Made by a program: the position numbers and the translations under genes. Positions 8,380 to 15,734 of a stretch of DNA of 64,000 nucleotides are shown here, piece after piece; the first letter of the stretch is position 1; the number at the start of each line of letters is the position of its first letter. This DNA is from Cellvibrio sp. UBA7671 (GTDB lineage Bacteria > Pseudomonadota > Gammaproteobacteria > Pseudomonadales > Cellvibrionaceae). Location: contig DLHJ01000019.1 of the NCBI GenBank assembly GCA_002483145.1, positions 186,001 to 250,000 on the forward strand. The letters are read 5' to 3'. The notes below the pieces were generated by a model that saw nothing but the letters and a program-made list of their open reading frames with translations, made no database searches and had not been told where the DNA came from.

Positions 8380-9693
8380 TATCGCCGGGGCCTGGGTAGA
8401 AGCGCGTACACAATTGCGCCCTTGTGCTTTGGCCACATAGAGCGCTTTATCGGCACGCGCAATAAAATCGGTCGGTGATTCTTGCGCTAATATTTGCGCA
8501 ACGCCAAAACTGGCGGTGACATGCAATGCTTTGGGCCAATCATTTTCTTCAATACAAAGGCGCAATTTTTCTGCCAGACCGCAGGCATTTTCCAATGTGG
8601 TATCGGGGCAGGCCAGGACAAATTCTTCTCCACCCCAGCGCGCGAGTAAATCGTGTGTGCGGGTATTTGCACTCAGTACTTGTGCAAAGGCCAATAAGAC
8701 CTGGTCGCCAATATTGTGGCCATAGGTATCGTTGATTTTTTTAAAGTGATCGATATCAATAAAAATCAGCGATAGCAAATGAGTTGCATCAGCACTCCAG
8801 CTTTGGTTAAACACCGGCACTAAACCATCACGGTTTAATACACCGGTCAAAGGGTCGCGGGTTAATCGCTCCTCCAGTTGCTGATGCTCCTGGTTGAGTA
8901 ACCGATTAAGGTCTTCCAATTGTTGCTGGCGCTGTCTATTAGTCTGCAGTTCTATTTTTGCTTTCTTCAATGTACTGACAAAAAATGCCAGCGCCGTTAA
9001 TGTCCACAGGCTCAAGAGGATTAAATAGAGTGTGCGATCGTGAATGTATTTTCCGCTGATCTCGATGCGCTCGATAATCATTTGGTATTTACCCGGTTTA
9101 ACGTGTTCGCCAGTTGATACCTGCACACCGCGCACTTCATTAAATTCCGGCCCCCAATATTCCGGTGGGATTTTCCCTTGGCTGAGCCACCAAGTGGGTA
9201 CTTGCATATGACTCATTTTGATAATTTGCGGATAGCGCTTGTGCGTGTCAAATAATTCAATGGCGTTATATTTGAGTGAGTTGGTGTCTTCCTGGCGTGA
9301 ATATGCCGGATTAAAATTAATTAACTGGAAACGCACGCCAAATGTTTGCGGCGTGGAATATTTTGCCCAGAGTTTAATCTGTTCGTAATTGCTTAAATCC
9401 CTGCCTATGCCATTTTTGTCAGAAAGACTAAAGCTGATTTCACAATAGGGCCATTGATAATCAGAGGCGATAATTTCGCAATTGAGAATAAATTTTTCAC
9501 CATCCCGTTGCAGTGTTGAGATGGATTTTCCACCGTTGCCACGGTCATCGATAGAATCGATGAACAGGTCTGACTCTTGCCCGAGCACCAATACTTTTTC
9601 CGGGCCATAGGCCTGAAAGGCAAGGGCAAGCAGGGTGATAACAATGAGTAATCCAAGCAGCCTTGCTTTTAAAATATCGTGCTGGATAGTCAT
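8362..9693 (-). CDS. diguanylate cyclase with periplasmic jelly-roll-like sensor
   Basis: This 443-residue protein has an N-terminal membrane anchor (10-28), a periplasmic domain (about 30-218), a second membrane helix (about 222-242), a short Gln-rich coiled coil (250-275) and a GGDEF domain. GGEEF is at 354-358 and the inhibitory site RTHD at 345-348, so activity with product inhibition is expected. The periplasmic domain is beta-rich with tryptophans and a stretch like those in galactose-binding/CIA30-type jelly rolls; this fold is inferred. Such a domain could sense a sugar or cell-wall ligand. The next leftward gene upstream is a GH18 chitinase lipoprotein, so a link to chitin is possible but unproven. 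Confidence 0.85.
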   Translation of the reverse strand: MTIQHDILKARLLGLLIVITLLALAFQAYGPEKVLVLGQESDLFIDSIDDRGNGGKSISTLQRDGEKFILNCEIIASDYQWPYCEISFSLSDKNGIGRDLSNYEQIKLWAKYSTPQTFGVRFQLINFNPAYSRQEDTNSLKYNAIELFDTHKRYPQIIKMSHMQVPTWWLSQGKIPPEYWGPEFNEVRGVQVSTGEHVKPGKYQMIIERIEISGKYIHDRTLYLILLSLWTLTALAFFVSTLKKAKIELQTNRQRQQQLEDLNRLLNQEHQQLEERLTRDPLTGVLNRDGLVPVFNQSWSADATHLLSLIFIDIDHFKKINDTYGHNIGDQVLLAFAQVLSANTRTHDLLARWGGEEFVLACPDTTLENACGLAEKLRLCIEENDWPKALHVTASFGVAQILAQESPTDFIARADKALYVAKAQGRNCVRASTQAPAILTAVK

Positions 9694-9847
9694 GATAGGT
9701 GTTATAGATTCGTTAATTTTTGTAAGTAAAACACAAATTTTGCTCGGCTGACAGCAGCTTGTGTAACTCTTCTTCCGCTTATAACTTTTGGTGAAGTTTT
9801 ACCGCAAACTCATACAAAAGTTTGCAGTAAAACAGCGCACTTAAAGT

Positions 9848-10978
9848 TTATTTGACTGTATTGGTCAGATTTTTATAAATCGTATCCAGTAATCCGTCTT
9901 TATCCGTATCGTGTGGTAATTGCCAAAACATCATGCCGCCCAGTTTGTGCTGTTTAACGTAACGCGCTTTTTCCGCGAGCGAGCGTTTATCGTCAAAGGT
10001 CGCAAATATTTTTTTGCTAGGACTATAGAAACTTGGCGCTTTGGCGATATCGTCCCACGAGTATAAATAACCGTCAGCTTGGCTAAAGCGGGTGGCGAAC
10101 TCTTTGTAGTCGGCTCCATCGATATGCACACCGGGTTGATATAAACCCTTATTGGTTGCGTTAACTTGTTCCCACATACGCGCATAAAAAGCAGTCCCGA
10201 TAATAATTTTTTCTGGCGCAACCCCTTTGCGCAATAAAAACTGTACAGCGTTATCGGTGGAGTCTTTTTGTTGTGGTGTGGAATAGAGTGCGGTGTGGTG
10301 GCCGGTATGCGGTGTTGCACCATTCACTATGTCGTAGCTCATCAGGTTGACGTTATCCAGCAGCGGCATAATTGCATCCCAATCCACTGCGGTTTCTAAA
10401 AAACTATCAAAGCCGCCCGCAGCAAAACTCAATTCATAGCGGCTGCCAAATACTGCGCGCAATTCCTGGATTAACGCCGTGAAGTTTGCGCGATCATAGG
10501 TTGCATACTTATGGCCTGGAAAACCGGCAATCGTCGGATATTCCCAATCCAGATCAATGCCATCGGCTTGGTATTCTTCAATAATCGCGAGTGTAGATTG
10601 CGCAAACACTTTGTGGTTTTCTACAGTGTTAAAAATATCGGAACAGGTTTCGCAGCCACCCCAGCCGCCGAGTGACAGCATCACTTTTAATTGTGGATAT
10701 TGTTTTTTGAGTGCTACTAAACGCTGCAGCGCTTGTTTGTCTTTATCTGAATCAAAACTGAGTTGATTGCCGTTCAAGTGCAAAAAGCTGTAGATAATAT
10801 GGGTGAGTTGGCCAACGTTGTAACGCTGCAAATCTGAACCGTCACCCATATAGTAGGCAATTATTTTGGGTGAGGCTGGTGTGGTTCCAGTCTGTGGTTG
10901 CGCAGTCTGTGGTGAACTACAGGCGCCGAGTGCAAAGGCTAAAAATGTTGCACTGACAGCGGATAAAAATGATTTCAT
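9848..10978 (-). CDS. GH18 chitinase-like outer-membrane lipoprotein
   Basis: A 376-residue GH18 TIM-barrel enzyme. The catalytic motif DGIDLDWE occupies residues 139-146 with Glu146 as the acid, preceded by the conserved SLGGWGG strand. The signal peptide ends in a lipobox LGAC with Cys20 and serine at +2, which predicts an outer-membrane lipoprotein. It has no carbohydrate-binding module, unlike secreted chitinases, so it may act on soluble chito-oligomers or peptidoglycan-like glycans at the cell surface. The start ATG 10978 has a GAGG at good spacing; the ATG at 10984 is too close to it. A perfect dyad stands just upstream. With the LPMO at 40838 it indicates chitin use. Confidence 0.9.
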   Translation of the reverse strand: MKSFLSAVSATFLAFALGACSSPQTAQPQTGTTPASPKIIAYYMGDGSDLQRYNVGQLTHIIYSFLHLNGNQLSFDSDKDKQALQRLVALKKQYPQLKVMLSLGGWGGCETCSDIFNTVENHKVFAQSTLAIIEEYQADGIDLDWEYPTIAGFPGHKYATYDRANFTALIQELRAVFGSRYELSFAAGGFDSFLETAVDWDAIMPLLDNVNLMSYDIVNGATPHTGHHTALYSTPQQKDSTDNAVQFLLRKGVAPEKIIIGTAFYARMWEQVNATNKGLYQPGVHIDGADYKEFATRFSQADGYLYSWDDIAKAPSFYSPSKKIFATFDDKRSLAEKARYVKQHKLGGMMFWQLPHDTDKDGLLDTIYKNLTNTVK

Positions 10979-10993
10979 ATACATCCCTCGGTG

Positions 10994-11012
10994 GATAAAT
11001 CGGGTATTTATC
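10994..11012. repeat. perfect dyad upstream of the chitinase gene
   Basis: GATAAAT (10994-11000) and ATTTATC (11006-11012) are perfect inverted arms around a 5-nt spacer. They end 16 bp upstream of the chitinase start on the minus strand, next to the ribosome-binding site. This could be a repressor operator or an mRNA hairpin that masks the start. Confidence 0.5.
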
Positions 11013-11148
11013 ATTCGCGAGAGCTGGGTGGGAGTGGTGATCTTACTTTGCCGTCGTGCAGCAATTATTGTGTGGTTATATTCTAACCGCAGAATTGCGG
11101 CATAAGTGTCGCGTGTAGGTAAAGATTCTTAAAGTTTGCACTTGCCTC

Positions 11149-11154
11149 TATAAT
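11149..11154 (+). promoter_or_regulatory. -10 box of the csdE promoter
   Basis: A perfect TATAAT lies 32 nt before the csdE GTG start. The matching -35 is weak (TTCTTA at 11126-11131 with 17-bp spacing). Confidence 0.5.
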
Positions 11155-11186
11155 CGCTTTCCCTCCTGTGTTTTGAGAATTCCTGT

Positions 11187-11594
11187 GTGATTAGCCGCGA
11201 TGACCTTGGTACTGTAAAGTTACCTGAACTAATGGCTGTATCTAATTGGCAGCAGCAGTACAAGTTAATTATCCAATGGGGCAAGTTGGTTCGCCCCAAA
11301 CCGGATATCCGCTTGCCTGCCAACCTGATTAAAGGCTGCGAGTTGCCTGTTTGGCTGGTGCATAAGCGGAAAGGTGAACACCATTATTTCGAGTTCGATT
11401 CCGACAGCAGTGTGATGAATGGGTTGGCGGTGCTGTTGTTGGTGCAATTAAACGGAAAAACAGCTGCGCAGATTGATGGTGAGAATCTTGTCCAATCGTT
11501 GCGGGATTTGGGTTTGGAGAAACATCTCACACCGTCGCGCAATAATGGTTTCAGTCGCATCATCTTGCGCGCGCTAGCCTTTGTGGATACTTAA
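11187..11594 (+). CDS. csdE: SufE/CsdE-type sulfur acceptor protein
   Basis: This 135-residue protein matches the SufE/CsdE family: an N-terminal helix ending WQQQYK, the sulfur-accepting Cys51 in KGCELPVWL, then a beta segment with DSDSSVMNGL. The family takes persulfide sulfur from a cysteine desulfurase (SufS or CsdA) and passes it on. The start is GTG at 11187, because the resulting N-terminus aligns with full-length CsdE; the next ATG, at 11235, would remove the first helix. TcdA is encoded convergently 13 bp away. In E. coli csdE and tcdA (csdL) are neighbours and CsdA-CsdE interact with TcdA, which favours CsdE over SufE. No desulfurase gene is in the window. Confidence 0.85.
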   Translation: MISRDDLGTVKLPELMAVSNWQQQYKLIIQWGKLVRPKPDIRLPANLIKGCELPVWLVHKRKGEHHYFEFDSDSSVMNGLAVLLLVQLNGKTAAQIDGENLVQSLRDLGLEKHLTPSRNNGFSRIILRALAFVDT

Positions 11595-11607
11595 CACCTG
11601 CAGTGAT

Positions 11608-12432
11608 TTAATCCATCGTTTTTTTCTGTTTATCCCCCAGCTGTTTATCAAGGTAGCGTTCAATCGCCCGCGTTGCAGCGATAAAACCAAAGGTTCCCGT
11701 TACCATTAGGCTGGAACCAAAACCGCCCGCGCAATCCAGTTTCACGCCGTCGGCCAGCGCCTGTTTGTCCATGCATACTGAACCATCTGGTTGCGGGTAG
11801 ACCATCTGCTCGGTGGAGTAGACCGCATCAACACGGAATTTACGGTTTTTATCGCGCGCAAAATTGTGGTGGCGATAAAGCTGCGTGCGCACTTTGGCGA
11901 GCATGGGGTCGCTGATGCTGCGCCCCAAATCATCCACCGTTACCGCTTGCGGGTTGCGTTTACCACCCGAGGAGCCAATGGTAATCAGGCGCACTTTGAT
12001 CGCCAGGCAATAAGCGACTAGGCGAGCTTTTAAATGCGCTGCGTCAATTGCATCGATCACTACATGGTGTTGTTTACCGATCAGGGTTTTCATATTGTCC
12101 TGATCGATAAAATCCTCAATCGAATGAATTACCAGCTCGGGGTTGATATCGCGCAAGCGCTCGGTAATCACCTGGTTTTTTGGGCGCCCGAGGTTGGATT
12201 TAAGCGCGTGCGATTGGCGATTGGTATTGGTGACACAGACTTCATCCATCTCGATCAGGGTTAATTCACCCACCCCCGAGCGCGCCAATGCTTCGGCTAC
12301 CCAGGTGCCTACGCCGCCCAATCCAATCACCACAAAATGGGCATTGGTGAGGGCTTGCAGTGCGTCGTGCCCATACAGGCGCGCAAGGCCACCAAAGCGC
12401 AGTAAATAGTCGGGAGAGACTGGTCTGTTCAT
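11608..12432 (-). CDS. tcdA: tRNA threonylcarbamoyladenosine dehydratase TcdA
   Basis: This 274-residue E1-like (ThiF/MoeB/HesA) enzyme has the ATP-binding GLGGVG at about 37-42, the conserved IEMDEVCVTNTNRQ segment, and a C-terminal CAGGFGSS stretch typical of TcdA (YgdL/CsdL). It dehydrates t6A37 of ANN-decoding tRNAs to the cyclic form ct6A using ATP. The length is normal. Convergence with csdE keeps the sulfur-transfer pair side by side as in enterobacteria, though not in one operon. Confidence 0.93.
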   Translation of the reverse strand: MNRPVSPDYLLRFGGLARLYGHDALQALTNAHFVVIGLGGVGTWVAEALARSGVGELTLIEMDEVCVTNTNRQSHALKSNLGRPKNQVITERLRDINPELVIHSIEDFIDQDNMKTLIGKQHHVVIDAIDAAHLKARLVAYCLAIKVRLITIGSSGGKRNPQAVTVDDLGRSISDPMLAKVRTQLYRHHNFARDKNRKFRVDAVYSTEQMVYPQPDGSVCMDKQALADGVKLDCAGGFGSSLMVTGTFGFIAATRAIERYLDKQLGDKQKKTMD

Positions 12433-12532
12433 AAGCGGCTCATTTAAGAAAAAGAGGCTGGTGCAAGGGGCGGCTTTTTAGCGGAGATACCGCGTGAACG
12501 CAAGCCTTGCCAGCCGGTAAATTTGGCGCCTT

Positions 12533-12555
12533 CTGCTACACTCATCAGGTAGCAG
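12533..12555. repeat. perfect dyad in the tcdA / response-regulator divergent region
   Basis: CTGCTAC (12533-12539) and GTAGCAG (12549-12555) are perfect inverted arms with a 9-nt spacer, ending 35 bp before the response-regulator start. It is a candidate operator for either gene. Confidence 0.4.
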
Positions 12556-12590
12556 CCTATCCATAAAATGAGTTTACTGACGAGTGCTTC

Positions 12591-13214
12591 ATGACTAGAA
12601 CGGCTATAGCGACGGCGTATTTGATTGACGACGATAGCATCACCCTGGAATTAATGAGCGGCATTGTAGAATCTACCGGCGTAGAACCTGTGTGTTTCAG
12701 CAGCGCCGAAGCCTTTCTGGATGCTTATTCCCCGCGCCCCTGCGAATGTGTGATCACCGATATGCGTATGCCCGGTGTAAGTGGTTTGCAACTGCACAAG
12801 GTCTTGCAACAACGCTACGCCGTGCCGCCACCACTGATTATCGTCACCGGTTATGCGGAGGTGAGCGCTGCGGTAGAGGCCATGAAGCAGGGCGCTTTTG
12901 ATTTTGTTGAAAAGCCCATCAATGGCCACCAGTTTCTGGAGAAGTTGCAAGCCGCTCTCTCACTCAGCCGCCAGCTGCATCAGCAGCGGCTACATTTGGC
13001 CACACGCGAAGCGCGCATCGCACTGCTCACCCCTAAAGAGCAGGAAGTTTTGCAGGCAGTGCTCGACGGGTTGCCCAGCAAAGATATCGCCGGAAAGCTC
13101 AACCTGAGTGTGCGCACGGTAGAAAACCATCGCGCGCGTATTATGGAAAAACTGCGCGTTAATTCGGCGATGGAATTAATGCGTGATTTTATGATGCCGG
13201 TGGCGAGCCGTTAG
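12591..13214 (+). CDS. FixJ/NarL-type response regulator
   Basis: A 207-residue two-domain regulator. The receiver covers residues 8-125, with the acidic DDD at 13-15, phospho-acceptor Asp57 (VITDMRMPG) and Lys in FVEKPI. A LuxR-type helix-turn-helix covers about 140-200 (LTPKEQEVLQ, then SVRTVENHRARIMEKL). It should bind DNA when phosphorylated. No partner kinase is adjacent; the nearest candidate is the hybrid kinase with Hpt at 15713 in the same orientation, three genes on. About 320 bp separate it from the next gene, so it is probably its own transcription unit. Confidence 0.88.
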   Translation: MTRTAIATAYLIDDDSITLELMSGIVESTGVEPVCFSSAEAFLDAYSPRPCECVITDMRMPGVSGLQLHKVLQQRYAVPPPLIIVTGYAEVSAAVEAMKQGAFDFVEKPINGHQFLEKLQAALSLSRQLHQQRLHLATREARIALLTPKEQEVLQAVLDGLPSKDIAGKLNLSVRTVENHRARIMEKLRVNSAMELMRDFMMPVASR

Positions 13215-13532
13215 TTTAATTTCAAAAAAAACCTGTATTTTCAAACGCTTAATCTCCCTTTTACAGGTGGGTCACGTTCCGTTCTCACCTTGGTTAATAC
13301 CCCCTCTAGGTTTGCCTGACACTAGACTCACCACTCCAGGTACTGTCCCACTAGGTGTTATCCCTCACGCCACCTGAGTATTTTTACTCTCACGACTTTT
13401 TTGCCAAACCGGCACACTGGGAACCAATGAAGGTGACTCGCCTCAGGGCAAAGCACCGCACTGTGAGATCAAGGATCTTTTCAATAATCGGCACCTTTGC
13501 CAATCATGATGAACCCAGTAACGACCAGGATT
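13215..13532 (+). other. intergenic region upstream of the first cheR
   Basis: No gene is seen. It must hold the promoter of the cheR / REC-EAL / hybrid-kinase operon. A 17-nt dyad at 13373-13389 matches one upstream of the large chemosensory operon, and TTGCCA, which can serve as a -35, follows at 13401-13406. The expected -10 is poor, so the promoter may depend on an activator. Confidence 0.5.
13373..13389 (+). promoter_or_regulatory. shared dyad element (copy 1) upstream of cheR
   Basis: CCTGAGTATTTTTACTC matches 15 of 17 positions of the element at 47956-47972. The core is TGAGT-N6-ACTC, a dyad with the half-site spacing of CRP-family sites but a different half-site. It ends 11 nt before the -35-like TTGCCA; the other copy ends 12 nt before TTGACA. 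Confidence 0.5.
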
Positions 13533-14375
13533 ATGAGTACACATTCCAACATCAGCCCATTTGCTTTCCATAAAATCCGCGATTACGTGTATCGCACTGC
13601 GGGTATCATTATTGGCGCCGATAAAACGGCGATGGTAACTGGCCGCCTGTGGCGCCGTCTGGAATTGTTGGGGCACAAAGATTACGAAACCTATTTCGCT
13701 TACGTTTCCAGCCCTGCCGGTGCACAAGAGCGCAGCACTATGTTGGATTTGCTCACCACGAACGAAACCTATTTTTTCCGCGAGCCAGCGCATTTTAATT
13801 TTTTGCGCGATGAAATTATTCCGCAGCAGGGTTACAACAAAATGCGCGTCTGGTGTGCCGCCGCTTCTACTGGTGAAGAGCCGCACAGTATTGCAATGGT
13901 ATTGGCTGACACTCTGGGTAAATGCGATTGGGATATTTTGGCTACCGATATTTCCGGCAAGGTATTGGAGCATGCACGCACTGGCGTGTATCGCGCTGAG
14001 CGTATCAACCATATCCCGACCGATTATTTAAAAAATTATTGCCGTCGCGGTATTGGTGAATATGAAGGTATGTTGGCAGTAGTGCCCTCACTGCGCTCAC
14101 GCATCACCTTTGAACAGCATAATCTCCTGCATCCGCGTGAAACCAATGAACAGTTTGATGTGATTTTTTTGCGCAATGTACTGATTTATTTTGATAGTGA
14201 AACTAAACAAAAAGTAATTGAACATATGTTGCAATCACTTCGCCCTGGTGGGTGGTTAATTTTGGGCCACTGCGAAAGTTTGCAGGGGTTGAAAGTCGAT
14301 ATTAAAGCGGTTAGCCCATCGATTTATCGCAAGCCTGCTGCAGCTGTACCTGCGTTCAAGCGCGTGGCGAGTTAA
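13533..14375 (+). CDS. cheR: CheR-type chemotaxis methyltransferase (first copy)
   Basis: This 280-residue protein has the CheR all-helical N-terminal domain (GRLWRRL) and the SAM-binding domain: TTNETYFFRE, the CAAASTGEEP motif I, and FDVIFLRNVLIYF. CheR methylates glutamates on chemoreceptors using SAM. No MCP, CheA or CheW is encoded near it; instead a REC-EAL phosphodiesterase and a hybrid kinase follow. It may therefore serve the receptors of the 48-61 kb operon, which has its own CheR, or an unrelated partner. I chose ATG 13533 because of its upstream AGGA; an in-frame ATG at 13497 has no ribosome-binding site. Confidence 0.88.
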   Translation: MSTHSNISPFAFHKIRDYVYRTAGIIIGADKTAMVTGRLWRRLELLGHKDYETYFAYVSSPAGAQERSTMLDLLTTNETYFFREPAHFNFLRDEIIPQQGYNKMRVWCAAASTGEEPHSIAMVLADTLGKCDWDILATDISGKVLEHARTGVYRAERINHIPTDYLKNYCRRGIGEYEGMLAVVPSLRSRITFEQHNLLHPRETNEQFDVIFLRNVLIYFDSETKQKVIEHMLQSLRPGGWLILGHCESLQGLKVDIKAVSPSIYRKPAAAVPAFKRVAS

Positions 14376-14459
14376 GGCATGCCAGGTAGCGCGCAACCCG
14401 GTGCTGTTAACCTGTGTAAATTTGCTATTCTTCCGCATCTCGGAGCCAGTGAGCGACAT

Positions 14460-15734
14460 ATGATTTCACTTAATACATCGGCCAGCCAAAACCCTTCACT
14501 CAATTTGCACGGCAATATTGTGCAGCAAGGGGTAATGGTAGTAGACGATAGCAGCATGCACAGGTACAGCGCGCATATGTGTTTGCGCGCTTTTGGTGTC
14601 AGTCAGGTGTACGAAGCGGCCAATGGAAAATTAGCGCTGGATCAACTCGCGCAGCTCGAACAAATCCCTGCGGTGATGTTGCTGGATTTGGAAATGCCGG
14701 TTATGGACGGCATCGAAGTATTGCAACAACTCGCGCAATTGCCGCACAAACCTGCAGTCGTCTTAGCCAGCAGCTCCGATGAAGTGCTCATCAGCGCAGT
14801 TGCCACCATGGCGGAAGCCTTGGGTATTAATTTGCTCGGTGCTTTTCGCAAACCGGTCAACCCGGTTGAATTGGCCGATGCACTCAACAGTTATAACACC
14901 GGTATTTGCCCGCCCGACCAGGAGCGCCCGCCGATAGAAACTGATGTTGAACAATTAAAAACGGCGTTGGACCGCGCTAAAATCCAGGTGTATTACCAGC
15001 CCAAAATGGATCTTGAAACTATGAAGATAGCGGGCGTGGAAGCGCTGGCGCGCTGGAAAAACCTGCAAGGCGATTGGATTCCACCCGGCGTGTTTATTCC
15101 CATGGCGGAAGAGCACGGTTTGATTGGCGATTTGACTCTCTCTGTGCTCGACCAGGTGTTGCAAGACATGAATGGCTGGTGGGAGCTGGGGCAATATATT
15201 CCCGTGGCAATTAACCTCTCAGCGAAATCTCTCGCCGAATTTAATCTCGCGAACGAAATTATCCAGCGCGTAATTCGTCAGGGCATACCTGCGCACTTTA
15301 TTACCTTTGAAATTACCGAGAGCGCATTGGTGGTCGATTTGCCTTCGGCGTTAGCCACCATCAGCCGTTTGCGTTTGAAAGGTTTTGGTATTTCCATCGA
15401 TGATTACGGCACCGGTTTTTCGTCCATGCAGCAGCTGTCGCGTTTCCCGTTTTCTGAATTGAAAATTGATCGCTCGTTTATTCAGGGCGCTCCGGCGCGG
15501 CAATATATCCGCAATATTTTGAAATCGGCCATCGAAATGGGGCAGCGTTTGGGAATTACTACCGTTGCAGAAGGTGTGGAGACAGAAGCCGAGCTACACT
15601 TGCTCAAAAGCCTGGGTTGTAAACAGGCGCAGGGCTTCCTGCTGGCACGCCCCATGCCTGGGCGCGAGCTGATGGGCTGGGTCGAACAGGATTTGCAACG
15701 TAAAAACACCATATGCCAAACAAGTCTCGGGTAA
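14460..15734 (+). CDS. RocR-like response regulator with EAL phosphodiesterase
   Basis: About 424 residues. An N-terminal receiver has phospho-acceptor Asp76 in LLDLEMPVMDG, and a C-terminal EAL domain starts near residue 165. All catalytic signatures are visible: EALARW (Glu194), the Asn in INLSAKS, FEITES, the IDDYGTGF double Asp, LKIDRSF, AEGVET and QGFLLARPM. It should therefore hydrolyse c-di-GMP under control of phosphorylation. The receiver end (TMAEALG, LLGAFRKP) resembles RocR/VieA-type proteins. It is a paralogue of the protein at 60370. ATG 14460 is taken as the start since the 27 residues before it are not receiver-like; its ribosome-binding site is weak. The gene lies downstream of cheR and overlaps the kinase gene by 22 bp. 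Confidence 0.88.
   Translation: MISLNTSASQNPSLNLHGNIVQQGVMVVDDSSMHRYSAHMCLRAFGVSQVYEAANGKLALDQLAQLEQIPAVMLLDLEMPVMDGIEVLQQLAQLPHKPAVVLASSSDEVLISAVATMAEALGINLLGAFRKPVNPVELADALNSYNTGICPPDQERPPIETDVEQLKTALDRAKIQVYYQPKMDLETMKIAGVEALARWKNLQGDWIPPGVFIPMAEEHGLIGDLTLSVLDQVLQDMNGWWELGQYIPVAINLSAKSLAEFNLANEIIQRVIRQGIPAHFITFEITESALVVDLPSALATISRLRLKGFGISIDDYGTGFSSMQQLSRFPFSELKIDRSFIQGAPARQYIRNILKSAIEMGQRLGITTVAEGVETEAELHLLKSLGCKQAQGFLLARPMPGRELMGWVEQDLQRKNTICQTSLG

Noticed and set aside
13444-13475. GGGCAAAGCACCGC, similar to part of a GEMM (c-di-GMP) riboswitch
   Set aside because: The second conserved block of the riboswitch and the paired stems are missing, so the match looks accidental.
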